64,000 nt of DNA from Streptomyces parvulus (GTDB lineage: Bacteria > Actinomycetota > Actinomycetes > Streptomycetales > Streptomycetaceae): positions 310,001 through 374,000 of the forward strand of contig NZ_BMRX01000004.1 in NCBI RefSeq assembly GCF_014648855.1. The letters are read 5' to 3'. This document shows positions 44,708 through 54,812 of the stretch, piece by piece; position 1 is the first letter of the stretch; the number at the start of each line of letters is the position of its first letter. The translations under genes and the position numbers were made by a program. The notes under the pieces are model-generated. The model did no database searches. It was given only the letters and a program-made list of their open reading frames with translations, and was not told where the DNA came from.

Positions 44708-45727
44708 ATGCACACCGTCGCCGTCCTGGCGCTGGACCGGGTGATCCCGTTCGACCTGTCCACGCCGATCGAGGTCTTCACGCGGACCCGCCTGCCCGAC
44801 GGCCGCCCCGGCTACCAGATCCGGGTGTGCGCCGAGCGGCCCGAGATCGACGCGGGCGCCTTCACGCTGCGCGCGCCGTGGGGCCTGGAGGGGCTGCGCG
44901 ACGCCGACACGATCATCGTGCCCGGCACGGCCGCGGTCACCGACCCGCCCTCCGCCGCCGTGGTCGGCGCGCTGCGCCGGGCCGCGGCCGACGGCACCCG
45001 CATCGCGTCCATCTGCTCGGGCACGTTCCCGCTGGCCGCGACGGGTCTGCTCGACGGGCTGCGGGCCACCACCCACTGGATGGCGGCCGACCTCCTGGCC
45101 GCGGCACATCCCGCGGTCGAGGTGGACCCGGACGTCCTGTACGTCGACAACGGGCGGATCCTGACCTCGGCCGGGGCCGCCGCCGGACTCGACCTGTGCC
45201 TGCACATGATCCGGTGCGACTACGGCTCCGCGGTCGCCGCGGACGCCGCCCGCCTGTCGGTGATGCCGCTCGAACGCGAGGGCGGCCAGGCCCAGTTCGT
45301 CGTGCACGACCACACCCCCGTGCCTCGCGGCTCCGCCCTCGAACCCCTGCTCGACTGGCTGCGCGACAACCTGGCCCGCGACCTCACGCTCGCCGACATC
45401 GCGGGCCACGCCGGGATGAGCACCCGGACGCTGATCCGGCGCTTCCGCGAACAGACCGGCAGCACGCCGCTCCAATGGCTGCACCGGGCCCGGGTCCGGC
45501 AGGCGCAGCACCTGCTGGAGACCACCCAGCACTCCGTGGAACGCGTCGCGTCACAGGTCGGCTTCGGCTCGCCCACCGCCTTCCGCGACCGCTTCAAGCG
45601 CACCACCGGGGTCAGTCCCCACACCTACCGGCGCACCTTTGCCGGGCGGTCGCCCGATCCGGCCCGGGACCACCCGGCGCACCTGCCCGGCGCCGTTCCG
45701 GTCGCGGGGCGCGCGGGGCGGCCGTAG
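44708..45727 (+). CDS. AraC-family regulator with DJ-1/PfpI-like N-terminal domain
   Basis: 339 aa. N-terminal DJ-1/PfpI domain (about 1-170) with the cysteine elbow IASICSGTFPLAATGLLDGL. The AraC DNA-binding domain (about 225-330) has two HTHs: LADIAGHAGMSTRTLIRRFREQTG and VASQVGFGSPTAFRDRFKRTTGVSP. GATase-like AraC regulators (GlxA/FtrA type) are common in Streptomyces and usually sense small metabolites. GGAGG is 12 bases upstream, slightly long. Divergent from the SGNH gene, a candidate target. Confidence 0.92.
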   Translation: MHTVAVLALDRVIPFDLSTPIEVFTRTRLPDGRPGYQIRVCAERPEIDAGAFTLRAPWGLEGLRDADTIIVPGTAAVTDPPSAAVVGALRRAAADGTRIASICSGTFPLAATGLLDGLRATTHWMAADLLAAAHPAVEVDPDVLYVDNGRILTSAGAAAGLDLCLHMIRCDYGSAVAADAARLSVMPLEREGGQAQFVVHDHTPVPRGSALEPLLDWLRDNLARDLTLADIAGHAGMSTRTLIRRFREQTGSTPLQWLHRARVRQAQHLLETTQHSVERVASQVGFGSPTAFRDRFKRTTGVSPHTYRRTFAGRSPDPARDHPAHLPGAVPVAGRAGRP

Positions 45728-45785
45728 ACAGGAGGTACCGGCGCGGGCCGCGGTCAGCCGTCCGCGGAAGAGGAGGCGCAGGGGC

Positions 45786-46721
45786 ATGCGGCGCAGGAGC
45801 GGGAAGGGCGAGGGGACCGGGGATCCCGGCGGAGGATCCGTCGAGTCGGTCCTCGACGAGCTGTACGCGACTCCGCCGCCCGAGTTCACCGCCCGCCGCG
45901 AGGAGCGCGCCGCCGCGGCCAGGACCGCCGGCCGCAAGGAGGACGCGCGCCTGATCCACGCCGCCCGCAGGCCCACGCTCGCGGCCTGGGCGGCGAACCT
46001 GCTGGCCCGCTCGGAGCCCGAGGAGAGCCGCCGGTTCCTGGAACTGGGCCGTGAACTGCGGGAGGCGCACCGCTCCCTGGACCCGGCGGGGCTCAGGGAG
46101 CTGTCGGCGCAGCGGCGGCGCATCGTCACCGCGCTGTCCCGGCAGGCCGCCGGGCTCGCCGACGAGGCCGGGCACCGGCTCTCCCAGGGGGCGCTGCGGG
46201 AGGTCGAGGCGACCCTGCGGGCGGTGCTCGCCGATCCCGAGGCGGCCGAACGGTGGTCCGGCGCGCGCCTGGCGGTCTCGCTCACCCCGCCGTCGGAGTT
46301 CCCCTCGGACACCGCCCCGGCCGCACCCGCGAAACCCGGGCCGCCCGGCGAACCGGCACCGGCCCGAAGCCGCGCCAAGGACGAACTCGCCGACCGGCGC
46401 CGCAAGCGGCGGGAGGAACTCGCCGGCGCCGAACAGGAGGCGGAGCGGGCCGCGGAACGGCTGCGCGACAGCCGGGCGCGGCGGGAGGACGCCGAGGAAC
46501 TGCTCCGGCGGACCGGCGAGGAGCACGACCGGGCCCGCGAGGAGGTGTCGGCGGCGGAGGAGCGGCTGCGGGTCGCACGCGAGGACCTGGACGGGACCGG
46601 CCGGCGGCTGAAGGAGGCCCAGGAGGAGGCCCGTACGGCCGGCGGAGCGGTGACCGGTGCCGAGCGCGAGGCCCGTACGGCCGCCCGCAGGGTGGACCGA
46701 CTGGCCGCGCGGGGCAGGTAG
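45786..46721 (+). CDS. Coiled-coil hypothetical protein
   Basis: 311 aa cytoplasmic protein, ATG with GAGGAGG upstream. About residues 75-115 and 195-310 are dominated by Arg/Glu/Ala heptad-like stretches (RRKRREELAGAEQEAERAAERLRDSRARREDAEELLRR...), predicting a long C-terminal coiled coil. The N-terminal part VLDELYATPPPEFTARREERAAAA is conserved-looking. No catalytic motif. Known Streptomyces homologues are uncharacterised as far as I recall. Confidence 0.75.
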   Translation: MRRRSGKGEGTGDPGGGSVESVLDELYATPPPEFTARREERAAAARTAGRKEDARLIHAARRPTLAAWAANLLARSEPEESRRFLELGRELREAHRSLDPAGLRELSAQRRRIVTALSRQAAGLADEAGHRLSQGALREVEATLRAVLADPEAAERWSGARLAVSLTPPSEFPSDTAPAAPAKPGPPGEPAPARSRAKDELADRRRKRREELAGAEQEAERAAERLRDSRARREDAEELLRRTGEEHDRAREEVSAAEERLRVAREDLDGTGRRLKEAQEEARTAGGAVTGAEREARTAARRVDRLAARGR

Positions 46722-46811
46722 TACGGACCCTCCGGTTGAGTATCCGTACTCATGATGTGCCTCTCCCCCGCGCGGCACGCTTGCGGCACCAGCCACCCGA
46801 AGGAGCCCATC

Positions 46812-47102
46812 GTGCGTACCGGCAAGCGAGTTCACCTGATCCTGGCCTGCGCGGCCGCGGCGGCGGTCATGACCGGCTGCTCCATCGAGGAGGCGACCTG
46901 CGGCGGCGGTGAGTACCCCGTGCTGAGTGTCGGCGGCACCGGGAGCGCCTGTGTGCCCAACGACCAGGAACCGCCCAAGGGTTACACCCGCTACCCCGAG
47001 GGCAAGGTGCCCGAGCACGTGGGCGACGAGTGGGACACCTACTGGCAGACGCACACCGTCGACGAGGACGGAAGGATCGTGGAAGTGCCCCAGGGCGGGT
47101 GA
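46812..47102 (+). CDS. Small lipoprotein
   Basis: 96 aa from GTG with AAGGAG upstream. Lipoprotein signal: basic VRTGKR, hydrophobic LILACAAAAA, lipobox VMTGC (Cys23 or so acylated). The mature part (EEATCGGGEYPVLSVGGTGSACVPN) has two further Cys and ends WQTHTVDEDGRIVEVPQGG. A family of this type is named after its S. coelicolor member SCO0607 in my recollection. No function known. Confidence 0.82.
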   Translation: MRTGKRVHLILACAAAAAVMTGCSIEEATCGGGEYPVLSVGGTGSACVPNDQEPPKGYTRYPEGKVPEHVGDEWDTYWQTHTVDEDGRIVEVPQGG

Positions 47103-47151
47103 ACCGCGGGACACACATGGTGCGAACACACGCACGAGATTGCGACGGCAC

Positions 47152-47219
47152 ATACCACGCGGACGGCCGTACGTGGTATACCGGCCCGGCAGCAAACAGG
47201 GGAACAACAGGCGTTGTTC
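47152..47219. promoter_or_regulatory. Two inverted repeats upstream of the H1-like regulator gene
   Basis: Repeat 1: ATACCACG (47152-47159) and CGTGGTAT (47172-47179) with a 12-base loop. Repeat 2: GAACAAC-aggc-GTTGTTC (47202-47219). TACTAT (47225-47230) just after could be a -10. The 189-bp region is likely the regulated promoter of the following gene. Confidence 0.5.
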
Positions 47220-47290
47220 GTCCGTACTATCTGTGTGTCCCGCCGTTCCTCAAAGGCCTTCACGGCCGCGAATCGAGGAGAGTCACCCTC

Positions 47291-48085
47291 ATGTCCGAGA
47301 GCACGACGCAGTCCGCCACCCAACTGGCGTCGCAGTACAGCGTCCAGGTCACCGACGACCTGGAGCGCAACGTCAAGGAGCAGGAACGTGTCAGCGCGGA
47401 ACTCACCGCCCTCCAGCAGCAGTTGGCCGCGCTCCAGCACGACCACGCCCTGCTGGTGAACGTGCAGCAGGCGCTCGGCATCACCGCGCCGGAGCACCCG
47501 GCCGCGGCCGCCACCGTGCCCGCGCCCCGCGAGAGCGCACCCACGGCACCCGCCGCGCCGGCCTCCCGCGGACGCTCGCGGGCCAGGAAGGCCGCCACCG
47601 CGCCCAAGCGTGCCGCCGCGCCGAAGCCCGCCGCCAAGCAGGCCGCCAAGTCGCCGGCGACGAAGGGCACCGCCAAGCCGGCCGCCAGGCCCGCCGCGAA
47701 GCAGACGGGCAAGCCGGCCACCAAGCAGGCCGGCAAGGCCACCACGAAGGCGGCCACCAAGCCCGCCGCCAAGCCCGCCGCCAAGAAGGCGCCCGCGCAG
47801 GCGGCCGCCCAGCCCACGCTGGTCGAACTGGTGCGGACCCACCTCGTCGAGGCGAACGAGCCGCGGTCCGCCGCCGAGGTCACCACCGCGCTGGGCAAGG
47901 CCCACGCCGAGCGCAACGTCAAGACCACGGTCGTGCGCACCACACTCGAAGGGCTGGTCGCCAAGAACCAGGCCCAGCGCTCGAAGCAGGGTTCCTCCGT
48001 CTACTACACCGCCACCGGCGCCGCCGAGGCGCAGGGCAAGCAGGAGACCGCGGACGCGGAGCCGGCCGCGCAGAGCGGCAGCTGA
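47291..48085 (+). CDS. Histone H1-like, Lys/Ala-repeat protein with C-terminal winged helix
   Basis: 264 aa from the ATG of MSESTTQSATQL with GAGGAG ten bases upstream. N-terminal helical coiled-coil segment (DDLERNVKEQERVSAELTALQQQLAALQHDHALL). A Lys/Ala/Pro-rich repeat tail resembling histone H1 (about 100-180). C-terminal winged-helix-like domain (TLVELVRTHLVEANEPRSAAEVTTALG...KTTVVRTTLEGLVAKNQ). It likely binds DNA. In S. coelicolor the gene here in my memory is SCO0608/slbR, reported as a gamma-butyrolactone-related regulator; I cannot verify identity. Promoter region contains two inverted repeats. Confidence 0.82.
   Translation: MSESTTQSATQLASQYSVQVTDDLERNVKEQERVSAELTALQQQLAALQHDHALLVNVQQALGITAPEHPAAAATVPAPRESAPTAPAAPASRGRSRARKAATAPKRAAAPKPAAKQAAKSPATKGTAKPAARPAAKQTGKPATKQAGKATTKAATKPAAKPAAKKAPAQAAAQPTLVELVRTHLVEANEPRSAAEVTTALGKAHAERNVKTTVVRTTLEGLVAKNQAQRSKQGSSVYYTATGAAEAQGKQETADAEPAAQSGS
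47625..47800 (+). repeat. Lys-Ala-Pro repeat region inside the H1-like gene
   Basis: Degenerate AAKPAxK-type coding repeats with gcc aag and acc aag runs, giving tandem basic residues. These are protein repeats, not a DNA satellite. Confidence 0.6.
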
Positions 48086-48149
48086 GCACACCCTCCCCCT
48101 GGGCGCGGTGCGGCGCGCGGCCGGGGGGAATCGGGGTGAGTATCGGTGG

Positions 48150-49013
48150 ATGGGCTTCGTGCTGCCGGTGCTCTTCGCACTCCTCGCCGCGTTCAGCAAC
48201 GCGCTGGCCACCGTGCTCCAGCGGCGTGCCGCGCTGACCGTGCCGCAGTCGCAGGGCTTCCGCCCGGGACTCGTCCTCGACCTGCTGCGGCGGCCCGTGT
48301 GGCTCGGCGGCATGCTGGCCGTGGTGGTGGCGGGTGTGGGGCAGGCGGTGGCACTGGCGACGGGGCCCCTGTCACTCGTCCAGCCCCTGTTCGTGCTGGA
48401 ACTTCCCCTGGCCCTGCTGCTCGCCTCGCTGCTGACCGGGGGCCGGATGCCGCAGGTGATGTGGCTCGCCGTGGGCGCGGTGGTCGTCGGCCTCGGTGTC
48501 GCGCTGGCCGCGGCGGCCCCGGACCACGGGGCGCAGGAGGTGCCGCTCGACCGCTGGATTCCGGCGCTGGCGGCCTGTGCGGGGGCGGCCGTACTGCTCG
48601 CCTCGGCCGGGCTGCGGCGGCCCGTCGGCAAGGCACGCGCCGGATGCCTGGGCGCGGCCACCGCGGTGTGCTACGCGCTGACGGCCGGTCTGATGAAGGA
48701 CTCCATGCGGGTCCTGGACTCCGACGGGGTGACCGGCTTCCTGACCACCTGGCAGACCTACGGCTTCGCCGCGGCCGGGGTGTGTGCCGTGCTGCTGCTG
48801 GAGCACGCGATGCAGGGCGGTCCGCTGGTCGCCTCCCAGCCCGCCCTCACCCTGGGGGACGCGACGGTGAGCCTGCTGCTCGGGGTGGTGCTGTACCGCG
48901 AGGACGTGCGCGGCGACTGGTGGGTCGTGCCGCAGCTGATCGGTGTGGGCCTGATCGTGACGGGCGTGCTCAGCCTCGCCCGGCGCGGCACCGACCTGCG
49001 CACCGCGCAGTGA
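48150..49013 (+). CDS. DMT-superfamily transporter
   Basis: 287 aa with 9-10 hydrophobic segments (FVLPVLFALLAAFSNALATVL, VWLGGMLAVVVAGVGQAVALATGPLSLVQPLFVLELPLALLLASLL, etc.). The pattern of paired half-domains with GPLSLVQPLF and GGPLVASQPALTLGD is typical of EamA-like DMT proteins. The ribosome binding site is poor; the start is placed at the first ATG. The 64-bp gap after the H1-like gene may hold its promoter. Substrate unknown. Confidence 0.85.
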   Translation: MGFVLPVLFALLAAFSNALATVLQRRAALTVPQSQGFRPGLVLDLLRRPVWLGGMLAVVVAGVGQAVALATGPLSLVQPLFVLELPLALLLASLLTGGRMPQVMWLAVGAVVVGLGVALAAAAPDHGAQEVPLDRWIPALAACAGAAVLLASAGLRRPVGKARAGCLGAATAVCYALTAGLMKDSMRVLDSDGVTGFLTTWQTYGFAAAGVCAVLLLEHAMQGGPLVASQPALTLGDATVSLLLGVVLYREDVRGDWWVVPQLIGVGLIVTGVLSLARRGTDLRTAQ

Positions 49014-49092
49014 GCGCCGGCCCGGCCGGGATGCCCGCGACCACCACCTGAGGCACAGTGGTCCCAGTCGCCCAGCCACCCGGAGGGACGGC

Positions 49093-50547
49093 ATGCCGCA
49101 GGCCACTGCGTCCGACGCCGACAGCGCGTCCCCGCCCACCGCCAAACTGCCGTTGCTCACGCTGACCGCCATGGTCGTCGGGTCGATGGTGGGCGCCGGC
49201 GTGTTCTCGCTGCCGGGGCGGTTCGCCGAGGAGACCGGTGTGGCCGGGGCCCTCATCGCGTGGGCCGTCGCCGGCACCGGCATGCTGATGCTGGCCTTCG
49301 TCTTCCAGTCCCTGGCCGTGCGCCGGCCCGACCTCGACGCGGGTGTGTACGCCTACGCCAAGGCGGGCTTCGGCGAATACCTGGGATTCTTCGCCGCCTT
49401 CGGCTACTGGGCGAGCACCTGCGTGGGCAACGTGACCTACTGGGTCCTCATCATGTCGACCGCGGGCTCCATCTGGCCGGCCCTCGGCGACGGGGACACC
49501 GCGCTCGCGGTCGTCCTGTCCTCCCTCGGGCTGTGGGCCTTCTTCTGGATCATCCGGCGCGGGGTGAAGGAGGCGACCGCCATCAACCGGGTGGTCACGG
49601 TCGCCAAGCTCGTCCCCATCGTCTTCTTCGTGATCCTGGCCCTGGTGTACTTCGAACCGCGGGTGTTCGCCGACAACTTCGGCGGCGCCGACTACGCCGG
49701 CTCCCTGTTCACCCAGGTGCGCGGCACCATGCTGGCCACCGTCTTCGTCTTCCTCGGCGTCGAGGGGGCCAGCGTCTACTCGCGGCACGCCCGGCGCCGC
49801 GCCGACGTGGGCCGGGCGACGGTGCTGGGGTTCCTCAGCGTCTTCGCGGTCTTCGCGTCGGTCACCATCGTGTCGTACGGCATCCTTCCCATGGACGAGA
49901 TCGCGGCGCTGCGCCAGCCGTCCATGGCGGGCGTACTGGAGTCGGCCGTCGGCACCTGGGGCCGGGTGTTCATCAGCGTCGGGCTCGTCGTGTCGGTGCT
50001 GGGCGCCTACCTCGCCTGGACGCTGATGGCGGCGGAGGTGCTCTTCGTCGCGGCCAAGGACGACGACATGCCGCGCTTCCTGCGGCGCGCGAACGCCGCG
50101 GACGTGCCGGTGCCGGCGCTGCTGATGACCTCACTGCTCACCCAGGCGGTGCTGGTCGCGACGAGCTTCTCGGACGACGCGTTCAACTTCGCGCTCAACC
50201 TGACCAGCGCCCTCTCGCTCGTCCCGTACCTGCTGGCCGCGGCCTTCGCGGTGCGGATCGGCAGCCGGCCCGACCCGCGCACCGAGGTCGGCCGGACCTC
50301 GCGCCGGGAGCTGGTGTGCGCGCTGGTGGCGACGCTGTACACGGCGTTCCTGCTGTACGCCGCCGGCCTGAAGTTCCTCCTGGTGTCCTTCATCCTCTAC
50401 GCCCCGGCGACCGCGCTGTTCGTGATGGCCCGGCGGGAGCAGGGCCGGCGGCTGTTCTCCCCCGGCGAACTGGTCGTCCTGGCCGTCTCGGTGGCGGGTG
50501 CCGTGCTCGGTCTCGTCGCCCTGGCGGCCGGGTGGATCAGTCTGTGA
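49093..50547 (+). CDS. Basic amino acid/arginine-ornithine antiporter (APC family)
   Basis: 484 aa, about 12-13 helices. N-terminal APC signature [83 protein letters not shown], matching ArcD/LysP-type antiporters. CGGAGGG precedes the ATG. It lies 20 bp upstream of the arginine deiminase gene in a clear pair: antiporter brings arginine in and ornithine or citrulline out. Confidence 0.92.
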   Translation: MPQATASDADSASPPTAKLPLLTLTAMVVGSMVGAGVFSLPGRFAEETGVAGALIAWAVAGTGMLMLAFVFQSLAVRRPDLDAGVYAYAKAGFGEYLGFFAAFGYWASTCVGNVTYWVLIMSTAGSIWPALGDGDTALAVVLSSLGLWAFFWIIRRGVKEATAINRVVTVAKLVPIVFFVILALVYFEPRVFADNFGGADYAGSLFTQVRGTMLATVFVFLGVEGASVYSRHARRRADVGRATVLGFLSVFAVFASVTIVSYGILPMDEIAALRQPSMAGVLESAVGTWGRVFISVGLVVSVLGAYLAWTLMAAEVLFVAAKDDDMPRFLRRANAADVPVPALLMTSLLTQAVLVATSFSDDAFNFALNLTSALSLVPYLLAAAFAVRIGSRPDPRTEVGRTSRRELVCALVATLYTAFLLYAAGLKFLLVSFILYAPATALFVMARREQGRRLFSPGELVVLAVSVAGAVLGLVALAAGWISL

Positions 50548-50567
50548 GTCATTCCCAAGGAGGCTGT

Positions 50568-51830
50568 GTGACCAGCAAAGAGAGCGTCGCGATGCCCGCG
50601 CTCGGCGTCCATTCCGAGGTCGGCAGACTGCGCAAGGTGCTGGTGTGCTCGCCGGGCCTCGCGCACCGGCGGCTCACCCCCACCAACTCCGACGACCTGC
50701 TCTTCGACGACGTGATGTGGGTGGAGAACGCCCAGCGTGACCACGCCGCGTTCGTCGGCGAACTGCGCCGGCGCGGGGTGGAGGTGGTGGAGCTGCACGA
50801 CCTGCTGGCGCGGATCATGGCGATCCCGGAGGCGAGGGACTGGCTCCTGGACCGGAAGATCGTCGCCAACCGGGTCGGGGTCGGCCTCGTCGACGCGACC
50901 CGCGCCTACCTGGAGACCCTGTCGCCGAGGGAACTCGCGGAGTACCTCGTCGGCGGCCTCGCCACCGCCGACCTGCCCGAGGACTTCCGCTCCCCCTACC
51001 TTGCGCTCGCCCGCGAGGCGCCCGGTGCCCGCGAGTACCTGATGCCGCCGCTGCCCAACACCCTGTACACCCGGGACACCACCTGCTGGCTGTACGGCGG
51101 GCTCACCCTGAACCCGCTGTACTGGCCGGCGCGGCACGACGAGACGCTCCTCATGAAGGCGATCTACACCTTCCACCCCGACTTCAAGGGCTCGACGGTG
51201 TGGTGGGGCGACCCCGAACGCGACTGGGGCCAGGCCACCCTGGAGGGCGGGGACGTCATGCCGGTCGGCAACGGCGTCGTCCTCATGGGCATGAGCGAGC
51301 GCACCTCGCGCCAGGCGATCACCCAGGTCGCCGCCGCGCTCTTCCGGGCCGGCGCGGCCCAGCACGTCGTGGTCGCCGGGATGCCGAAGCTGCGCTCCGC
51401 GATGCACCTGGACACGGTGTTCACCTTCGCCGACCGCGACGTGGTCACCCTCTACCCGCGCATCATGGACGCGGTCCACACCTTCTCGCTGCGCCCCGCC
51501 GACCGGGCGCCCGGCTTCGAGGTCGTCGACGAGGGCACGACCCCCTTCGTCGACGTCGTCACCAAGGCGCTCGGCCTCTCCTCGCTGCGGGTGGTCGAGA
51601 CGGGCGGCGACGCCTACGCCTCCGAACGCCAGCAGTGGGACAGCGGCAACAACGCCGTGGCCGTGGAGCCCGGCGTGGTCTTCACCTACGACCGCAACAC
51701 GGCGACCAACGCGCTCCTGCGCGAGGCCCGCGTCGAGGTCGTCCCCATCGTGGGCGCGGAACTGGGCCGCGGCCGGGGCGGAGGGCACTGCATGACGTGT
51801 CCGCTGGTGCGCGACCCGGTGGATTTCTGA
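50568..51830 (+). CDS. arcA: Arginine deiminase
   Basis: 420 aa from GTG ([14 protein letters not shown]) with AAGGAGG upstream; an internal ATG at MPALGV is the alternative. Hydrolyses L-arginine to citrulline and ammonia. [18 protein letters not shown] start, substrate Asp in [15 protein letters not shown] (ATLEGGDVM), His in [10 protein letters not shown], catalytic Cys408 in [14 protein letters not shown] near the C-terminus. Coupled to the antiporter upstream. No carbamate kinase or ornithine transcarbamylase in this operon, so the ADI pathway's ATP-forming steps are not local; the pair may serve acid/ammonia balance. Confidence 0.96.
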   Translation: MTSKESVAMPALGVHSEVGRLRKVLVCSPGLAHRRLTPTNSDDLLFDDVMWVENAQRDHAAFVGELRRRGVEVVELHDLLARIMAIPEARDWLLDRKIVANRVGVGLVDATRAYLETLSPRELAEYLVGGLATADLPEDFRSPYLALAREAPGAREYLMPPLPNTLYTRDTTCWLYGGLTLNPLYWPARHDETLLMKAIYTFHPDFKGSTVWWGDPERDWGQATLEGGDVMPVGNGVVLMGMSERTSRQAITQVAAALFRAGAAQHVVVAGMPKLRSAMHLDTVFTFADRDVVTLYPRIMDAVHTFSLRPADRAPGFEVVDEGTTPFVDVVTKALGLSSLRVVETGGDAYASERQQWDSGNNAVAVEPGVVFTYDRNTATNALLREARVEVVPIVGAELGRGRGGGHCMTCPLVRDPVDF

Positions 51831-51967
51831 GCGGGCGATCCTTGCGAGCGCTGCCCCGTGGGCGGTCGGGCTGCTCCGTACGAGTGGTGGGTTCCCCGGG
51901 CCGGCCGTACGGTCGTACGGGAATAGGAGAGCGGGGGCAAGCGATCCCGAGACGACTGGGAGCCGAC

Positions 51968-52426
51968 ATGGGCAGGAACCCGATGAGGGCGGCGGTCACG
52001 CTGTGTGCCGCCGCCGCGCTCGCAGTACCCCTGGGCACGGCCTCCGCCGCGCCGTCGGCGCGGCCCGCGGCGCAGAGCCGGCAGGCGGCGGAGCCGGTGG
52101 TGGTGGACTGCGCCGGGCAGCCGGAGGTGCGGCCGGGGTCGTACATCCTGGCCTGCGGGGACGGCAACAGCCGTCTGGTCTCCCTGCACTGGTACCGCTG
52201 GGGCTCCGAGGCCGCGGTGGGCCGGGGCAGCAACGCGGTCAACGACTGCGACCCCTACTGCGCGGCGGGCGCGTTCCGCTCGTACCCCGTGACCGTGCGG
52301 CTGGACCGGCCGACGGCCGCGGACGGAAACGCGGGTGAGCGGCACTTCAGCCGGATCACCCTGACCTACACCGACGGCAGGCCGGACGGGGCCCCGCGCA
52401 CGGTGAGCTACCCGCTGCCGGGCTGA
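51968..52426 (+). CDS. Secreted hypothetical protein
   Basis: 152 aa. Signal peptide MGRNPMRAAVTLCAAAALAVPLGTASAAPSARP with a likely cleavage at ASA-AP. The mature part has VVVDCAGQPEVRPGSYILACGDGN and NDCDPYCAAGAFRSYPVTVRL, four Cys likely in two disulfides, and a C-terminal beta-rich segment. Streptomyces homologues of this small exported type are frequent but undescribed. The 137 bp upstream contains repeated CCGTACG elements of unknown meaning. Confidence 0.8.
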   Translation: MGRNPMRAAVTLCAAAALAVPLGTASAAPSARPAAQSRQAAEPVVVDCAGQPEVRPGSYILACGDGNSRLVSLHWYRWGSEAAVGRGSNAVNDCDPYCAAGAFRSYPVTVRLDRPTAADGNAGERHFSRITLTYTDGRPDGAPRTVSYPLPG

Positions 52427-52439
52427 GGGTCGCCCGGCG

Positions 52440-54812
52440 TCAGTCGGGGAGCACGAGGCGGCAGGTGTCGCCCGGCTGGAGACGCACCTCGCGGTCCGGC
52501 AGCCGCACGTCGATCGGGAGCGGACCGGACTCGGGTACGGCGATCTCCAGCCGCCCGTGCTCCAGCCGGAAGCGGACGCCCCAGTGGCCCTGGTAGCGGA
52601 CGGAGAACCCGTACGAGGACAGCTCCGGCAGCGGCACCGGGTCCAGCCAGAGGGCGCCCGCGCGGGTCTCCAGGCCGGTCAGGCCGCGCTGGACCAGGTC
52701 GAGGGTGCCCGCCATGGCGCCGAGGTGGATGCCCTCGCCGGTGGTGCCGCCCTGGAGGTCCGCGACGTCGCCCTTGAGCGCCTCCTGGCAGAACGCCCAG
52801 GCCTCGGCGCGGCGGGCGCGGGCCAGGATCCAGCCGTGGACGAGGCCGCTGAGGGTGGAGCCGTGGCTGGTGCGGGCCAGGTAGTAGTCGACGGTGCGCT
52901 GCCAGGTCTCCTCGTCGAGGCGGTAGCCGAGCCTGCCGAAGAGGGCGAGGAGTTCGGTCGGGGAGAACAGGTAGCCCAGCATCAGCACGTCGGCCTGTTT
53001 GGACGCCTGGTAGTTGTTGACGCTGTCGTTCTCGGCCTCCAGGACGCGGTCGAGCCGCCGGATGTCGCCGTAGCGCTCGCGGTAGCCCGCCCAGTCGAGT
53101 TCGGCGAGGTCGCCGTAGCCCTCGAACTGGCTGACCACGCCCTCGTGGAAGGGGACGTGGAGGGTGCGGGAGACGCTGTCCCACTGCTCGAGTTCGCCGT
53201 CGTCCAGCGAGGTGCGCTCGACGAGTTCGCGGCGCCGGGGCTCGGGGAGGTCGGCGAGGACCTCCAGGGCGCGGGTGAGGACCCAGGAGGCGGTGACGTT
53301 GGTGTACGCGTTGTCGTCGAGGCCGGGGCGGCGGGCGCCGGGGTAGGCCTCGTGGTACTCGTCGGGGCCGACGACACCCCGGATGCGGTGCCGCCCGAGC
53401 CGGTCGTCCCAGTCGGCGGAGTCGGCCCAGAAGCGCGCGATCTGGAGGAGCGTCTCGGCGCCCTTGGTGTGCAGGAACTCGGCGTCGCCGCTTGCCTCGC
53501 AGTACTGCCACACGTTGTACGCGATCGCCGAGCCCACGTGGTGCTGGAGGTGGGAGTGGTCGGGCAGCCAGCGGCCGGACCGCGGGTTGAGGTGGAGCTG
53601 CTGCGTCTCCTCCCGGCCGTCGCTGCCGCTCTGCCACGGGTAGAGCGCTCCGCGTCGGCCGATCGCGCGGGCGGCGGCCCGGGCGCGCTCCAGGCGGCGG
53701 TGGCGGTAGTGGAGCAGGGCCCGGGACACCTCGGGGAAGTGCAGGTTGAGGTACGGCAGGACGAACAGCTCGTCCCAGAAGACGTGCCCGCGGTAGGCCT
53801 CGCCGTGCAGTCCGCGCGCGGGCACGCCGACGTCGAGTTCGGCGGTGTGCGGGGAGAGGGTCTGCAGCACGTGGAAGAGGTGCAGGCGCAGGATGCTGCC
53901 CGCCTCGCCGGGCACGTCGAGTTCCGCCCGGCGCCACAGCTGGCCCCAGGCGGTCCGGTGGGAGACCAGCAGTTCGTCGAAGCCGGGAGCGGCGGCCACC
54001 CGGTCGATCGCGGCCTGGAGCGGGTCGCTGATCGCCGGGTCGCGTGAGGTGTGCAGGGCCACGATCTTGTCGACGGTGACGGTGCGGCCCGGTTCCGGGC
54101 GCAGGGTCGTGCGCTGGGTGACGCACAGGTGCTCGCGCGCCGGGGTGACGGGCTCCTCGGCGGTCGTGCGGGCCGCCATGCCCACCCGGATGTCCGAGGT
54201 GCGGGTGCGGCAGCGCAGCCACACCGCGCCGTCGGCGCCGCCGGTGTGCACGTGGACGAGGTGGCGGCCCTCCAGTTGCCGGTAGCGGGGCACACCGGAG
54301 TTGGTGACACCGCCGTCCAGGGCCGACTCGACCTCCAGGTCGACCGGTCCGGACTCGGTGGTGAACTCCGTGCGCAGGGCGGCGAGATGCGGGTAGGCCA
54401 TGTGCACGAGGCGCAGCTGGCGCACCGACAGCACGCGGCCCCCGCCGAGGCCGAACCGGGTGCGGCGCTCCAGGACGCCCGAGTCCAGGTGCACCGTCTG
54501 CCGGTGGTCGAGGACCTGCGCGGTGTCCGGCGTCAGCCACTCCTCCCCCACGGGTCTGAAGCGCAGCGGCAGCCAGTTGGGCAGGTTGACCATGTCCTCG
54601 TTCTCGACCTCGCGGCCGGCGACGGTGGAGGTGAGCCGGTTGTAGCAGCCGGCCGCGTAGGTGCCCGGGTAGTGGAGGTCGTCCGCGGCGCACTCGGGGA
54701 GCGCGCCGCGGGTGGCGAAGTAGCCGTTGCCGAGGGTGCACAGTGACTCGCGCAGCCGCTCCTCGGCCGCGTCGTAGTGGTCGTAGTCCCAGGTCGACGG
54801 GGTGGCCGTCAC
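52440..54812 (-). CDS. GH65 glycoside phosphorylase/hydrolase (kojibiose or trehalose phosphorylase type)
   Basis: 790 aa, GTG start overlapping the phosphoketolase stop by 4 bases. The N-terminal beta-sandwich precedes the (alpha/alpha)6 catalytic domain: [17 protein letters not shown], catalytic Glu near 485 in [14 protein letters not shown], phosphate-loop [19 protein letters not shown] and [21 protein letters not shown]. Converts an alpha-linked disaccharide (trehalose, maltose, nigerose, kojibiose) with phosphate to beta-glucose-1-phosphate and glucose. The substrate is not readable by eye. Co-expression with phosphoketolase suggests a carbon-reserve bypass. Confidence 0.92.
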   Translation of the reverse strand: MTATPSTWDYDHYDAAEERLRESLCTLGNGYFATRGALPECAADDLHYPGTYAAGCYNRLTSTVAGREVENEDMVNLPNWLPLRFRPVGEEWLTPDTAQVLDHRQTVHLDSGVLERRTRFGLGGGRVLSVRQLRLVHMAYPHLAALRTEFTTESGPVDLEVESALDGGVTNSGVPRYRQLEGRHLVHVHTGGADGAVWLRCRTRTSDIRVGMAARTTAEEPVTPAREHLCVTQRTTLRPEPGRTVTVDKIVALHTSRDPAISDPLQAAIDRVAAAPGFDELLVSHRTAWGQLWRRAELDVPGEAGSILRLHLFHVLQTLSPHTAELDVGVPARGLHGEAYRGHVFWDELFVLPYLNLHFPEVSRALLHYRHRRLERARAAARAIGRRGALYPWQSGSDGREETQQLHLNPRSGRWLPDHSHLQHHVGSAIAYNVWQYCEASGDAEFLHTKGAETLLQIARFWADSADWDDRLGRHRIRGVVGPDEYHEAYPGARRPGLDDNAYTNVTASWVLTRALEVLADLPEPRRRELVERTSLDDGELEQWDSVSRTLHVPFHEGVVSQFEGYGDLAELDWAGYRERYGDIRRLDRVLEAENDSVNNYQASKQADVLMLGYLFSPTELLALFGRLGYRLDEETWQRTVDYYLARTSHGSTLSGLVHGWILARARRAEAWAFCQEALKGDVADLQGGTTGEGIHLGAMAGTLDLVQRGLTGLETRAGALWLDPVPLPELSSYGFSVRYQGHWGVRFRLEHGRLEIAVPESGPLPIDVRLPDREVRLQPGDTCRLVLPD

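Noticed and set aside
47625..47800. A CRISPR-like or satellite repeat in the Lys/Ala-rich coding region
   Set aside because: The repeats are degenerate codon-level repeats of a basic protein tail with no unique spacers.
52408..54741. A second long minus-strand frame overlapping the GH65 gene
   Set aside because: It is Arg/Pro/His-rich shadow coding out of frame with the intact GH65 catalytic motifs.
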